Positions 23,775 to 33,367 of a stretch of 64,000 bases of DNA are shown one piece after another (position 1 is the first letter of the stretch; each line of letters opens with the position of its first letter). The DNA is from an uncultured Tateyamaria sp. (GTDB lineage Bacteria > Pseudomonadota > Alphaproteobacteria > Rhodobacterales > Rhodobacteraceae): assembly GCF_947488715.1 (NCBI RefSeq), contig NZ_CANLAG010000010.1, positions 62,001-126,000 on the forward strand. Direction: 5' to 3'. Both the position numbers and the translations under genes were made by a program. The notes beneath the pieces were generated by a model. That model was not told where the DNA came from. It saw nothing but the letters and a program-made list of their open reading frames with translations, and searched no databases.

Positions 23775-24980
23775 ATGACGGATATCATCGTGCCCGCCTT
23801 CGTATCTGTCACGCTCGGGTTCATTGTTTTCTTCCTAGGCGTGTTCCTCACCCGCAAGGTTTCCTTTCTAGGTGACTACAACATTCCCGAGCCTGTCTCC
23901 GGTGGCCTTACTGTTGCGCTACTAACGTGGGCGTTTTTCGCCTTCACCGGCACACAAATCACATTTGACCTGGAAGTCCGCGACTATCTTCTGGTCGTGT
24001 TTTTTGCGACCATTGGTTTGAACGCGCGGATCGCTGACTTGTTTCACGGCGGACGGTTGCTGGTATTATTGCTCGTCTTGACTTTGCTTTTCATGGTCTT
24101 GCAGAATTTGGTTGGCCTGGCTGTAACTATCTTTGGACTTCCGGCTGCCACATCCGTTCTGGTGGGGTCGGCCTCACTTATTGGTGGTCATGGCACCGCC
24201 ATTGCCTGGGGGCCGCAAATTGAGGAATTGAGCGGCTTTGGAGCAGCACCTGAAATGGGCATTGCGGCTGCCACTTTGGGTCTGATCATGGCTGCCGTTC
24301 TGGGTGGTCCGATCGCAAAGCGCCTGATCGATCGCAACAACTTGCAAAGCGACCAAGAAGAAGCGCCCATTGTTGGCCTGGAGTTTGACGATGAAGAAAA
24401 CCCGGACGATTTGATCAATCATGTCAGTCTGATGCGGGGGATGTTGGCGGTGCACGTCGCAATCCTTGTCGGGTACTTTTTGCACCAGGCTATTCTTGAA
24501 GCAGGGTTGGAACTGCCTCTTTTCGTGCCGTGCCTTTTGGTTGGTATCGCCATGTCGAACAGCATCCCATATCTGTTTCCCCGGATCACATGGCCTGCGC
24601 GCACGAAGTCCCTTGCCGTGATATCAGATTACTGTCTGTCCGTTTTTCTTGCGATGTCGCTTATGAGTTTGCAGTTGTGGACGTTGGCGGATTTGGGTGG
24701 GCCAATCTTGATTATTCTTGGGCTGCAGGCGGTAATGACCGTTGCCTTCATTATGTTTGTGTTTTTCCGCTTGATGGGCCGCAACTATCAGGGCGCTGTG
24801 TTGTGTGCAGGCTTTGCCGGTTTCACCCTCGGCGCAACACCTACCGCAATTGCGAACATGTCATCAGTCACCAAACGCTATGGTCCGGCCCCTTTGGCTT
24901 TCATCGTGTTGCCGCTTGTGTCCGCCTTCTTTGTCGATCTGGCGAATGCGATCATAATCCAAATGTTTGTTGGTCTTTGA
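23775..24980 (+). CDS. gltS: Sodium/glutamate symporter, GltS family
   Basis: 401 residues, very hydrophobic, about ten membrane segments in two halves. Family signatures are GDYNIPEPVSGGLTVALLTW, FFATIGLNARIADL in the first half, the re-entrant SASLIGGHGTAIAWGP, and GFTLGATPTAIANMSSVTKR in the second half. GltS imports glutamate with Na+. It begins 30 bases after the RND stop, so it may be cotranscribed, although no functional link is known. Confidence 0.9.
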   Translation: MTDIIVPAFVSVTLGFIVFFLGVFLTRKVSFLGDYNIPEPVSGGLTVALLTWAFFAFTGTQITFDLEVRDYLLVVFFATIGLNARIADLFHGGRLLVLLLVLTLLFMVLQNLVGLAVTIFGLPAATSVLVGSASLIGGHGTAIAWGPQIEELSGFGAAPEMGIAAATLGLIMAAVLGGPIAKRLIDRNNLQSDQEEAPIVGLEFDDEENPDDLINHVSLMRGMLAVHVAILVGYFLHQAILEAGLELPLFVPCLLVGIAMSNSIPYLFPRITWPARTKSLAVISDYCLSVFLAMSLMSLQLWTLADLGGPILIILGLQAVMTVAFIMFVFFRLMGRNYQGAVLCAGFAGFTLGATPTAIANMSSVTKRYGPAPLAFIVLPLVSAFFVDLANAIIIQMFVGL

Positions 24981-25131
24981 GAGACGCCCAACCAAAGATC
25001 CGCTCTCGTTTGCAATTCTGACGTTGGAAGAACTTGCAGCATCTGTGGTTTGGGCTCGATGCAGACCTTGGGTTGAACGTCGATCTAACCTGGCGTCGGG
25101 TCGACACAAAGGAGCGTCTTTAGGTGCATGA

Positions 25132-26328
25132 TCAGCGCGTGATGTTCACCACATTGCCCTTCGCGCCGGTGACATGATCCGCCCACTGCTCCAAGACGAT
25201 CCGACGTCGCTCGAGTAGGTCAGATCGCGCATATGCTCGCTCCACCTTGTTGCCGACCGTGTGGCCGAGGACGGTTTCGGCGACCTCCCATGAGCAGGCG
25301 TCTACATCCTGTGTCCATGTCCTGAAGCTCGACCGGAACCCGTGAGGGCGTCCAGGCTCTTCCATGCGGTCGAGGATGACCTCGAGGCCGCGAGAGCCGA
25401 TGGCACGGCCTGTGTGGCCGGGAAATAGGAGCCCATTGAAGAACTCCGATCTCGCCTTGATCAGCGCCTGAGCTGGTGTGGACAGTGGCACCCTGAAATC
25501 GGTGACCTTCCCAACCCGGCCCTTGATGCGTTCGGCGGGCACCGTCCACAAGCCCTCGTCGAACTCGGATTCATGTGCGCCCGCGCAGCCATCGAGGCGC
25601 ACAAGCGTCAGGATCATCAGCCGCAGGCAATCCCCGCCCGTGGTATCCGGCAGCCGCTGGTAAAGGTCGGGTATCTCCTGCCAGGGTGTTGAAGGGGTGG
25701 GGGTGGTCACGTGGTTAACCGCCCCAAGCATTCGCTTCGCCTTTTCCATGTCCAGCGGGTCGCAAGGCAGGTCCATAAACTGGCCCTCTTGCAGGACGAT
25801 CTTTGTTCGCTGATATGCCTTCTCCGCCGTTGGCCATTTCGTGTGCCAGATCGGCTTGAATGCATCGTGTAGAATATCCGGGTTCAGCTCGGACAAGCGG
25901 CGTTGGCCCATCTGTGGGAAAAGATGGGTCTCGAAAGGGGACAGCCAACGACCGCGCCGACCTTGACCTCGCAGCGTTGCCTTGCGGGCTTCAAACACCC
26001 TCAACGTCCAATCCTCGAATGTCGGATCCAACCGGTCCCGCTCTGCGGTCTGGTCGGCATTATCTTGTTTCCGAACGTCGATTGGATCCCGGCCAGAAGA
26101 CAGCACATCCCGCCACCGGTTCCGCGCCTTTCGCGCCTCGGCCAGCGATACAGACGGCCATGAGCCCAGGCCCATTTCTCGCCTCTTCCCGAGGTGTGAA
26201 AAGCGGTACACCCACCGTCCACCACCCTCTTCTTTGACCAGTGTGAGCCCCCCGCCATCGAACATTTTGCCGGGTTCGGCGTTTTTGATAGCGACCTGCG
26301 TGAGTTTGTTTTCTGTCCGATTTGACAC
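25132..26328 (-). CDS. Site-specific tyrosine integrase (P4/DUF4102 type)
   Basis: 398 residues using GTG 26328, which has GGGGG 6 bases upstream; an in-frame upstream start at 26397 is possible but would run through the GGGGGATA repeats. N-terminal arm-binding domain: MFDGGGLTLVKEEGGGRWVY, then RFSHLGKRREMGLGSWPSVS. Catalytic part: LTLVRLDGCAGAHESEFDEG (first Arg), PHGFRSSFRTWT (His-x-x-Arg), ETVLGHTVGNKVERAYARSD (His and the Tyr nucleophile). All boxes are present, so it may be active. No tRNA or other mobile genes lie beside it; it is either the remnant of a decayed element or far from its att partner. Confidence 0.88.
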   Translation of the reverse strand: MSNRTENKLTQVAIKNAEPGKMFDGGGLTLVKEEGGGRWVYRFSHLGKRREMGLGSWPSVSLAEARKARNRWRDVLSSGRDPIDVRKQDNADQTAERDRLDPTFEDWTLRVFEARKATLRGQGRRGRWLSPFETHLFPQMGQRRLSELNPDILHDAFKPIWHTKWPTAEKAYQRTKIVLQEGQFMDLPCDPLDMEKAKRMLGAVNHVTTPTPSTPWQEIPDLYQRLPDTTGGDCLRLMILTLVRLDGCAGAHESEFDEGLWTVPAERIKGRVGKVTDFRVPLSTPAQALIKARSEFFNGLLFPGHTGRAIGSRGLEVILDRMEEPGRPHGFRSSFRTWTQDVDACSWEVAETVLGHTVGNKVERAYARSDLLERRRIVLEQWADHVTGAKGNVVNITR

Positions 26329-26330
26329 TC

Positions 26331-26394
26331 TATCCCCCAATTTATCCCCCAATGGATGGCGGGATGTCCTGTCCTGACATGTCCCGCTATGTCC
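26331..26394. repeat. Direct repeats upstream of the integrase
   Basis: Two 12-bp tandem units TATCCCCCAATT (26331) and TATCCCCCAATG (26343), then ATGTCC three times at 26364, 26379 and 26389. Short direct repeats immediately in front of a tyrosine integrase are commonly integrase arm-type or regulator binding sites. Binding here is inferred. Confidence 0.5.
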
Positions 26395-26397
26395 CAA

Positions 26398-26906
26398 ACG
26401 TCGGGGATTTCTGTTTTAGATTAGTGCGTTAGTGTCTGGGTATGTCAACGCATGTCTTTAGTGTGAGGTGCGTCTCGGCCGCACCATTCCGATCTGGCCT
26501 ACCGCGCCGAGCGCTACTTGAAGCCGGTTTCGGTTCGAGGTTTCCCCTCTCACTTGCACCAGAATATTCGGAATTTAGACAGATGATTGCTATTCGTCAC
26601 TGACTTGTTCTGGTGGTTTGGTGCCCAGATTTCAAATGCGAGAACTTACCCTCAGGCGCTGCATCGGCACAAACTGGTGCAGATGCAACGAGACGGCCAT
26701 CGACCGAATAGTGGCACCACGCCCCGCAAGTACGAGCCGGTGACGTGGTGTGTTCTCAAACGCTTTGGAAGATAGCGCAGGCCTGTTGCTGGCAGAGCAT
26801 CTTAACTTTAACGGCAACGTCCGACAAGCATAGAAGCCTGCCTCAGTGTGCAAGCTCCGCCGCCCTTGTGAGAATTTCTGCCGCACGCTCTGCGTATGTC
26901 AGGTCA
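26398..26906. other. About 500 bp without a convincing gene (integration scar?)
   Basis: No open frame here has family resemblance. At the right edge (about 26840-26906, minus strand) a short stretch reads PDDLTYAERAAEILTRAAEL before a stop, which looks like the tail of a broken protein. The segment is flanked by an integrase and the end of coxG. It is best read as decayed mobile DNA. Confidence 0.35.
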
Positions 26907-27362
26907 TCAGGCGGCAACATCTTCGTTAACGACGTCCGCAAAGGACTTGAAGAATTTCCCAGCAAGTTTCTTGGCCGTGCTCTGGATCAAACGGCTGCCA
27001 AGTTGCGCGAGCTTTCCGCCGATATTGGCTTTGGCCTCATAGCGCAGAATTGTTGTGTCCGGTCCGTCTGCAGTCAGCGTCACGTCTGCGCCACCTTTGG
27101 CGTGCCCTGCCGCTCCGCCATTCCCTTGCCCCGTCAGAGAAAACGCATTAGGCGCACCTGCCGTATCAAGTTGTACATCGCCACTGAACCTTGCCTTTAC
27201 CGGGCCGACTTTCAGCACAACCTTGGCCTCGAGTTCGGTGTCAGAGTGTTTGATCAGCTCTTCGCAACCCGGAATGCACTGTTGCAAGACTTCGGGATCG
27301 TTGAGAGCTGCGTAGACCCGATCTTTGGGTGCGTTGATGATGATTTCGTCCGAGAGTTCCAT
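26907..27362 (-). CDS. coxG: CoxG family protein (SRPBCC, CO dehydrogenase accessory)
   Basis: 151 residues from ATG 27362. The N-terminus is the SRPBCC/START-like beginning ELSDEIIINAPKDRVYAALN, then DPEVLQQCIPGCEEL, and the fold continues to RYEAKANIGGKLAQLGSRLI. In Oligotropha CoxG helps anchor CO dehydrogenase to the membrane and has a C-terminal membrane helix; here the protein stops after an amphipathic end (KKLAGKFFKSFADVVNED) without an evident membrane span, so it may bind the membrane peripherally. Last gene of the cox cluster, 103 bases after the MocA-like gene. Confidence 0.85.
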   Translation of the reverse strand: MELSDEIIINAPKDRVYAALNDPEVLQQCIPGCEELIKHSDTELEAKVVLKVGPVKARFSGDVQLDTAGAPNAFSLTGQGNGGAAGHAKGGADVTLTADGPDTTILRYEAKANIGGKLAQLGSRLIQSTAKKLAGKFFKSFADVVNEDVAA

Positions 27363-27465
27363 GGTAGGTCCTTTGATTAGCAACAGGGGAATCTGATGTT
27401 TTCAGCTTGTTCGGGTGTCAGTGCCAACTTGCGGCACACACGTTTTGTCCATCGCCTGAGCGCCT

Positions 27466-28074
27466 TCATTCTGCTTCCTCCGATGGGTCAGCCGTCAGCG
27501 CGCGATAGGCGTCGGGTGTGTCTATGTCCGCGTAGAAGCCCGGCGATGGCAAAGCGTGGAACTGAACATGTTCCGGGTGCACACGGGTAAAGGTCTTGCA
27601 GCCCGGCGATCTCGGGTCGGCCAGTAAACGGTCGCGCAGCGTGCCGGGGACTAGGATCGGATTGCCGCGCTGTTCGTTCAGTAAAGGTATCGAAATGCGC
27701 GACGTCTCAGCAGCCTTTTGTGCGTCGAGCAGGTCTTGCAGGTCGCGTTTTGTGAGGGTGGGTTGATCGCCCAGCCCGATAAGGATCCGACCAGCCTGCG
27801 GCACAGCACGCAGCCCGCAGGCGACGGAGGTTTGCTGGCCATCCGCAAAAGTGGCGTTGTGCGCGATTTCAACGTCGCAGCCATCCAGTGACGCCTCGAC
27901 CAGATCGGCCTTATGCCCGGTGACCACGACGACAGGCCCGTCCACGACCGCTAGGTAGGTGGATACCACGTGCCGGATCATCGGCACGCCGCCTACGGGC
28001 AACAGCAACTTGTTGCGCTTGCCCATGCGGCGCGACAGCCCGGCGGCCAAAATGATCGCGGCCACGTCAGGCAT
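27466..28074 (-). CDS. MocA/MobA-like molybdenum cofactor nucleotidyltransferase
   Basis: 202 residues. The nucleotidyltransferase signature AAIILAAGLSRRMGKRNKLL at the N-terminus, GPVVVVTGHKADLVEASLDG, and GRILIGLGDQPTLTKRDLQD (metal-binding Asp region) place it with MocA/GTPase-linked cytidylyl- or guanylyltransferases. CO dehydrogenase contains molybdopterin cytosine dinucleotide, so CTP:molybdopterin transfer is the expected job. It overlaps the XdhC-like gene by 8 bases. Which nucleotide it uses cannot be read from sequence. Confidence 0.85.
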   Translation of the reverse strand: MPDVAAIILAAGLSRRMGKRNKLLLPVGGVPMIRHVVSTYLAVVDGPVVVVTGHKADLVEASLDGCDVEIAHNATFADGQQTSVACGLRAVPQAGRILIGLGDQPTLTKRDLQDLLDAQKAAETSRISIPLLNEQRGNPILVPGTLRDRLLADPRSPGCKTFTRVHPEHVQFHALPSPGFYADIDTPDAYRALTADPSEEAE

Positions 28075-28846
28075 TGGTTTGCTTCACCGCAGCGCGGCGC
28101 TCTTGGACAAGTTGCGCGAGTATGGAAAGCGCGATTTCTTCGGGTGTGACGGCCCCGAGGTCCAGTCCTGCCGGGGCCTGCACCTGATCCACTTTGGTTT
28201 GCGCCACGCCTGCCGCAATCAGCTTGTCCGCGAGGGCCGCGTACTTCTTGCGGCTACCCACAAACGCCACATAACCGGGATTGGTCGCCAGTGCGGTCTT
28301 TAAGGCATCAAGGTCGCCCTGTCCTTGCGTGGCAATGACCACAAATTGCTGCGGATGCGGCTTTGCTTCGGCAATCCCCTCTGTGACTGACCAATGAAAC
28401 TGTGGTGCCAACGCGCTCAGCGCCTGCGCCACGGGCGAGGCCCCCATGACCACCAGTTGAGGCGTCGGAATACAGGGTTCGATAAAGATATCCACTGTGC
28501 CGCGAGACGGGCAGCCGTTCCGGGCAAAGCGCGTGCCATCCACCTCGTCGCCGGGCATCACGCCCTTTACTGCCAGCAGGTCTTCAGGCGCGACCGACAC
28601 CAGTTGCGGCACACCGTTCTTCAGCGCCTCAAGGGCGGCACGTTTGACTGCACCGCGTGTGCATCTGCCACCCAGCCACCCTTGCAGGATGGTGCCATCG
28701 GCGCTGAGCAACGCCTTGGCCCCCGGTTTGGCGGCCGTGGCGCCTGCTGTGCGCACGATGGTGGCAAAGGCAAAGGGTTCGTCGCGCGCGCGCAATTCCT
28801 GCGCGGCTTCGGCCAGATCGGTGGACAAGACTTCGGTCGGGGTCAT
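28067..28846 (-). CDS. XdhC/CoxF family maturation protein
   Basis: 259 residues. N-terminal XdhC/CoxI domain (PFAFATIVRTAGATAAKPGA, KALLSADGTILQGWLGGRCT) and a C-terminal Rossmann domain (TPQLVVMGASPVAQALSALA, GYVAFVGSRKKYAALADKL, EEIALSILAQLVQERR). These chaperones receive the molybdenum cofactor, help add the essential sulfido ligand and insert it in the apoenzyme. The position directly after coxE and before a MocA-like gene matches coxF. Start ATG 28846 overlaps coxE by 4 bases. Confidence 0.87.
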   Translation of the reverse strand: MTPTEVLSTDLAEAAQELRARDEPFAFATIVRTAGATAAKPGAKALLSADGTILQGWLGGRCTRGAVKRAALEALKNGVPQLVSVAPEDLLAVKGVMPGDEVDGTRFARNGCPSRGTVDIFIEPCIPTPQLVVMGASPVAQALSALAPQFHWSVTEGIAEAKPHPQQFVVIATQGQGDLDALKTALATNPGYVAFVGSRKKYAALADKLIAAGVAQTKVDQVQAPAGLDLGAVTPEEIALSILAQLVQERRAAVKQTNA

Positions 28847-30024
28847 AGCGGTGCCAGCTCCTGTTCCAGTGCCGCCAGATCCGCGAGCGTGTTTGCCGCC
28901 TTGAACGCATCAAGGTGGGGCAGGGCGGCGGCCATCCCGGCGGCAACCGGCGCATAGTCGGTCCAGCCTTTCAGCGGGTTGAGCCAGATGACTTTGCAGC
29001 CGCGTTTGCGCAGCTTGCTCAGCGCCTGAGCGATGATCAACGGGTCAGCGGTGTCGTACCCATCCGACAGGATCATCACCACGCTGCGCCCATCGACAAA
29101 CCGTTTGGCATAAGTGTCGGCAAAGCGCATCAGGGACGGTCCGATCCTTGATCCGCCCCCAAACCCGTCCGCCATCAGCGACATGCGCCCGATTGCACGC
29201 ATCGCGTCCTTGTCCCGCAGGGCTTCGGTGATGCGCACAAGGCGGGTGTGAAACAGGTAGGCATCCGCGGCGGTGTCCGCGCGCATCAACCCGGCGAGAA
29301 AAGCCAGAAACACCTGCGCATAGACGCTCATCGACCCCGACACATCGCACAGCGCCACAATTTTGCGGGTCCGGTCGGGGCGTTTCTTGCGCACCAGCCG
29401 CAGCGGCTCGCCCCCGGTGGCAAGGCTGTGGCGGATGGTCTTGCGGAAATGTAGCTGATCGCCCTTGCGCGCCGCGATCCGGCGGCGCGAGCCTGTGTCG
29501 CGCAGGGCTGCTCCGATACGACGCGCGACCTCTTCGGCGGCCGCGATCTCTTCGGGGCGGACAAGATCACGCAGATCGCGGCGGTTCAGGTTGCGCTGCT
29601 GTGTTGCAATCAACTTGCCCGTGCCGTCACTGTCTGCATCGCCATCCCCGGCATCCGGCGCCGTCACAGACCCCGAGGCCCCGGCGTCCTGCCCCTTTGC
29701 ATCGCGCGAGGAATGTACATCATCGCTTGCTGGCGATTTGAGCGTCGGCACCACCTTTTGGCGCACGCGGCCCATATCCATCCAATAGCTGTCAAACAGG
29801 TCGTCGAACCGCGCCGCCTCTTCCTTGCAACCCGTGCAGACCGCCCGCAACGCGCGGCGGCTGTCATCGGGGTGGATAGCGTTGAGTGCGGCCAATGCAG
29901 ACATGGCCACGTCCGCTTCGGCCACGCCAAGGCGCAATCCGTTGTCGCGCAGATGCGCGATGAACCCGGCCACCCGTGCTGACGGGCCGGGATCGCGGCC
30001 TGCGAATTTGGTCACACGGCTCAT
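28843..30024 (-). CDS. coxE: CoxE, VWA-domain maturation factor
   Basis: 393 residues. An N-terminal helical region (VAGFIAHLRDNGLRLGVAEA; RAVCTGCKEEAARFDDLFDS) precedes a VWA domain with the MIDAS motif DVSGSMS in KIVALCDVSGSMSVYAQVFL and the later FGGGSRIGPSLMRFA and VVMILSDGYDTADPLII. CoxE works with the AAA+ ATPase CoxD to build the Cu-S-Mo active site of CO dehydrogenase. It overlaps coxD and the XdhC gene by 4 bases each. Confidence 0.92.
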   Translation of the reverse strand: MSRVTKFAGRDPGPSARVAGFIAHLRDNGLRLGVAEADVAMSALAALNAIHPDDSRRALRAVCTGCKEEAARFDDLFDSYWMDMGRVRQKVVPTLKSPASDDVHSSRDAKGQDAGASGSVTAPDAGDGDADSDGTGKLIATQQRNLNRRDLRDLVRPEEIAAAEEVARRIGAALRDTGSRRRIAARKGDQLHFRKTIRHSLATGGEPLRLVRKKRPDRTRKIVALCDVSGSMSVYAQVFLAFLAGLMRADTAADAYLFHTRLVRITEALRDKDAMRAIGRMSLMADGFGGGSRIGPSLMRFADTYAKRFVDGRSVVMILSDGYDTADPLIIAQALSKLRKRGCKVIWLNPLKGWTDYAPVAAGMAAALPHLDAFKAANTLADLAALEQELAPL

Positions 30025-30899
30025 GCGGCGCGCCCGGCGATGCGTCCGGCAATTTCCGGTGTGATCTGTGCCTGATCGCTTTTGGTTTTCAGCAATGTCG
30101 TCAGCGTGGATTGCAACACCGCCGGGTCGGCAGTCAGATCCGCGATGCTCAACCCCATAAGGGCTGCCGCGAAGTCCAGCATCTCGGCGATGCCGGGGAC
30201 TTTTTCCAAATCCTCTTCGCGCAGCTTTTGGACAAAGCCCACGATTTGATCGGCAAGGCGGGCTTCTACTTCCGGGCTGCGCGCCTTGAGGATGGCCAGT
30301 TCTGTCGCCCGGTCGGGATAATCGACGTAGGTGTATAAACAGCGACGGCGCAGCGCGTCAGACAGGTCGCGGGTGCCGTTCGATGTCAGGATTACGATGG
30401 GCCGTGTGGTGGCGGTGATGGTGCCAAGTTCGGGGATGGACACCTGAAAGTCAGACAGGATTTCAAGCAGGTACGCTTCGAACTCTTCGTCGGCGCGATC
30501 AATTTCGTCGATCAGCAGAACCGGTGGTGTCGCTTGGGAAATCGCGGCCAGCAACGGGCGTTCCAGCAGGAAGTCACGGGAAAATATCCGGTCCTCTACG
30601 GCTTTGCCTGTCTCGCCATGTTCGGCGGCGGCGCGGATGGTCAAAAGCTGGCGCTGGTAGTTCCATTCATAGATGGCCTGCGCCGCATCCAACCCCTCGT
30701 AGCACTGCAGGCGGATCAAGCGGGTGTCGCGCGCATGCGCCAAAGCGCGCGCAACTTCCGTCTTGCCGACACCCGCGGCCCCTTCCAACAACAAGGGGCG
30801 GCCCAGCGACAGGGCAAGGTGCAAGGCAACTGCCAGATCGTCAGAGGCGACATAGCCTTCGCCCGCGAGCGTGGTTTTCAGATCAGTCCAAGTCATCAT
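30021..30899 (-). CDS. coxD: CoxD, MoxR-type AAA+ ATPase
   Basis: 292 residues. Walker A GAAGVGKTEVARALAHA, Walker B PPVLLIDEIDRADEEFEAYL, sensor-1 region TTTRPIVILTSNGTRDLSDAL with arginine-rich RRRCLYTYVDYPD. MoxR ATPases pair with VWA proteins; CoxD is required to add sulfur and copper to the Mo site of CO dehydrogenase. Two ATGs in tandem (30899, 30896). It follows coxL after 41 bases that hold a strong hairpin. Confidence 0.92.
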   Translation of the reverse strand: MMTWTDLKTTLAGEGYVASDDLAVALHLALSLGRPLLLEGAAGVGKTEVARALAHARDTRLIRLQCYEGLDAAQAIYEWNYQRQLLTIRAAAEHGETGKAVEDRIFSRDFLLERPLLAAISQATPPVLLIDEIDRADEEFEAYLLEILSDFQVSIPELGTITATTRPIVILTSNGTRDLSDALRRRCLYTYVDYPDRATELAILKARSPEVEARLADQIVGFVQKLREEDLEKVPGIAEMLDFAAALMGLSIADLTADPAVLQSTLTTLLKTKSDQAQITPEIAGRIAGRAA

Positions 30900-30909
30900 G
30901 TGCTCCGTC

Positions 30910-30930
30910 GGGCGGGGATGATCCCCGCCC
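30910..30930. repeat. Perfect inverted repeat between coxL and coxD
   Basis: GGGCGGGGAT-G-ATCCCCGCCC, a 10-bp GC-rich stem with a single central base (the loop opens further in RNA). It lacks a T-run in either direction. It resembles extragenic palindromic (REP-like) hairpins and, at the 3' end of the coxMSL message, could protect the structural genes' mRNA from decay so that coxMSL is expressed more strongly than the maturation genes. Confidence 0.75.
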
Positions 30931-30940
30931 TACCATTGCG

Positions 30941-33367
30941 TTAGCCGTGCAGGCCCAGATCATTGGCGGTTTTCCAGATCCGCCAATGGTCATGGGGCAT
31001 GTTGGTGTGCATGTTGCCAAACGGGCGGAACGCATCCTGCACCGCGTTCGAGAAGCAAGGCACACCGCCAACATGCGGGCTTTCGCCGACACCTTTGGCC
31101 CCGATGGGGTGATGCGGGCTGGGGGTCACGGTGAAGTCGGTTTCGTAGTTCGGCACTTCCCACGCGGTTGGCAGGAAGAAGTCCATCAACGTACCGGTCT
31201 TGCAGTTGCCCATGTCGTCGTAAGCAATCTCTTGCCCTAATGCGACGGCGAGCGCCTCTGTCAAACCACCATGCACCTGACCTTCGATGATCATCGGGTT
31301 GATGCGTGTGCCGCAATCGTCCAACGCATAGAAACGGCGGATGTCCGGGACACCAGTGTCAACGTCAATGTCCATCACGCAAACATAGGCCCCAAAGGGG
31401 TAAGTCATGTTCGGCGGATCGTAGTAGCTGACGGCTTCCAAGCCCGGTTCAATCCCCGGAATGGCCTGATTGTAGGCGGCAAAGGCGATTTCCTTCATCG
31501 TCTTGAACTTCTCAGGTGCGCCCTTGACCACAAAGCGGTCGACGTCGAACTCGACGTCATCGTCGTGGACCTCAAGCAGGTAGGCCGCGATCATCTGCGC
31601 CTTGGCACGGATCTTGCGTCCCGCCATGGCGGTCGCCGCCCCGGCCACGGGCGTGGAGCGTGAGCCATAGGTGCCCAGACCATACGGCGCCGTGTCGGTA
31701 TCCCCTTCTTCGATGGTGATGCTGTCTGCGGGCAGGCCAATCTCGGAGGCGAGGATTTGTGCAAAAGTCGTCGCGTGCCCTTGCCCTTGGGAGATCGTGC
31801 CAAGCCGTGCAATCGCGGACCCGGTCGGGTGTATGCGGATTTCGCAGCTGTCGAACATCCCGAGGCCGAGGATATCGCAGTTCTTGACCGGTCCAGCGCC
31901 CACGATCTCTGTAAAGAACGACAGACCAATCCCCATCAACTTCCGGGTCTTGCCGGCCTTGAAGTCCTCGACACGTTGGGCCTGTTCGGCGCGCAACCCG
32001 TCATAGTCGACGGCCTTGAGCGCCTTGTCCCAAGCCGTGTGGTAGTCACCAGAGTCGTATTCCCAACCAAGGGCGGCTGTGTAGGGGAATTGCTCCTTTT
32101 TGATGAAGTTGATGCGGCGCAGCTCGGCCGCGTCCATGTCCAACTTGATCGCCAGAACCTCGATCATGCGTTCGATGAAATACACCGCTTCGGTCACCCG
32201 GAACGAACAACGGTAACTGACGCCGCCCGGCGCTTTGTTGGTATAGACGCCGTCGACCTCTAGGTACGCGGTCGGGATGTCATAGGAACCAGTGCAGATG
32301 TTCATGAACCCGGCTGGGAATTTGGTGGGGTCCGCACAGGCGTCAAAGCCGCCGTGGTCCGCTGTCACATGGCAATGCAGGCCAGTGATCTTGCCTTCGG
32401 GCGTGGCACTGATTTTGCCCTTCATCCAGTAGTCGCGGGCAAAGGCGGTGGTCATCAGATTGTCCATCCGGTCCTCAATCCATTTGACCGGCTTGCCCGT
32501 CACGATAGAGGCCACGACCGAGCAGACATAGCCGGGATAGGCCCCAACCTTGTTGCCAAACCCGCCGCCGATGTCCGGGGAAATCACGCGGATATTGTGC
32601 TCTTCCAAACCTGAGATAAGCGAAACGATGGTCCGAATGGCGTGTGGTGCCTGGAACGTGCCCCAAAGCGTCAGCTTGCCGTTCACCTTGTCCATGGATG
32701 CCACGCAACCACATGTCTCAAGCGGACACGGGTGCGTGCGGTGATAGTACATGGATTCTTCGGCCACGACGTCGGCATTGGCGATCACCTCCTCTGTCGG
32801 CTCCTTGTCACCGGCGTCCCAGGTAAAGATGTGATTGGGGTGCTTGCGCGGCCCATGGGCGCCGTCCGTGGCCTTGCCGTTTTCGTCTACGGTGTCCTCA
32901 CGCAGGACGACATCGGATTTCAGCGCCTCAAACGGGTCGACCAGCACAGGCAGCTCTTCGTATTCGACTTCGACCAGCTCGATGCCATCCGCAGCGGCAT
33001 AGCGGTCTTCGGCGACGACAAAGGCGACCTCTTGCCCTTGGAACAGCACTTTGCCATCGGCCAGAACCATCTGTTTGTCGCCCGCAAGTGTCGGCATCCA
33101 ATGCAGGCCCAACGGTTCAAGATCAGCGGCAGTCAGGACAGCCAGAACACCGGGGACCTCAAGGGCCGCGGCGGTATCAATGCTCTTGATCCGCGCATGG
33201 GCGTAAGGTGAGCGGACAAAATCGCCGAACAGCATGCCATCGAGCTTTACGTCGTCGACATAGTTGCCTTTGCCTTGGGTAAACCGGGCGTCTTCAACGC
33301 GCTTGCGCGAGCAGCCCATGCCCTTGAGGTTATCAACCCGTTCTTCGCGTGTGACTTCGTCTTTCAT
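30941..33367 (-). CDS. coxL: Form I aerobic CO dehydrogenase, large (Mo) subunit
   Basis: 808 residues, full length. The active-site loop [10 protein letters not shown] places Cys387 where form I CoxL binds copper (form II enzymes have a Gly-rich AYRGAGR loop instead). Other molybdopterin landmarks: [59 protein letters not shown], and [17 protein letters not shown] near the end, which supplies the catalytic Glu. The enzyme oxidises CO with water to CO2 and feeds electrons to the respiratory chain. It overlaps coxS by ATGA and is preceded by coxM and coxS in the usual M-S-L order. Confidence 0.96.
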   Translation of the reverse strand: MKDEVTREERVDNLKGMGCSRKRVEDARFTQGKGNYVDDVKLDGMLFGDFVRSPYAHARIKSIDTAAALEVPGVLAVLTAADLEPLGLHWMPTLAGDKQMVLADGKVLFQGQEVAFVVAEDRYAAADGIELVEVEYEELPVLVDPFEALKSDVVLREDTVDENGKATDGAHGPRKHPNHIFTWDAGDKEPTEEVIANADVVAEESMYYHRTHPCPLETCGCVASMDKVNGKLTLWGTFQAPHAIRTIVSLISGLEEHNIRVISPDIGGGFGNKVGAYPGYVCSVVASIVTGKPVKWIEDRMDNLMTTAFARDYWMKGKISATPEGKITGLHCHVTADHGGFDACADPTKFPAGFMNICTGSYDIPTAYLEVDGVYTNKAPGGVSYRCSFRVTEAVYFIERMIEVLAIKLDMDAAELRRINFIKKEQFPYTAALGWEYDSGDYHTAWDKALKAVDYDGLRAEQAQRVEDFKAGKTRKLMGIGLSFFTEIVGAGPVKNCDILGLGMFDSCEIRIHPTGSAIARLGTISQGQGHATTFAQILASEIGLPADSITIEEGDTDTAPYGLGTYGSRSTPVAGAATAMAGRKIRAKAQMIAAYLLEVHDDDVEFDVDRFVVKGAPEKFKTMKEIAFAAYNQAIPGIEPGLEAVSYYDPPNMTYPFGAYVCVMDIDVDTGVPDIRRFYALDDCGTRINPMIIEGQVHGGLTEALAVALGQEIAYDDMGNCKTGTLMDFFLPTAWEVPNYETDFTVTPSPHHPIGAKGVGESPHVGGVPCFSNAVQDAFRPFGNMHTNMPHDHWRIWKTANDLGLHG

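Noticed and set aside
26632-26886. 84-codon minus-strand frame next to coxG
   Set aside because: No recognisable domain, no good ribosome site and inside apparent debris; treated as non-coding scar.
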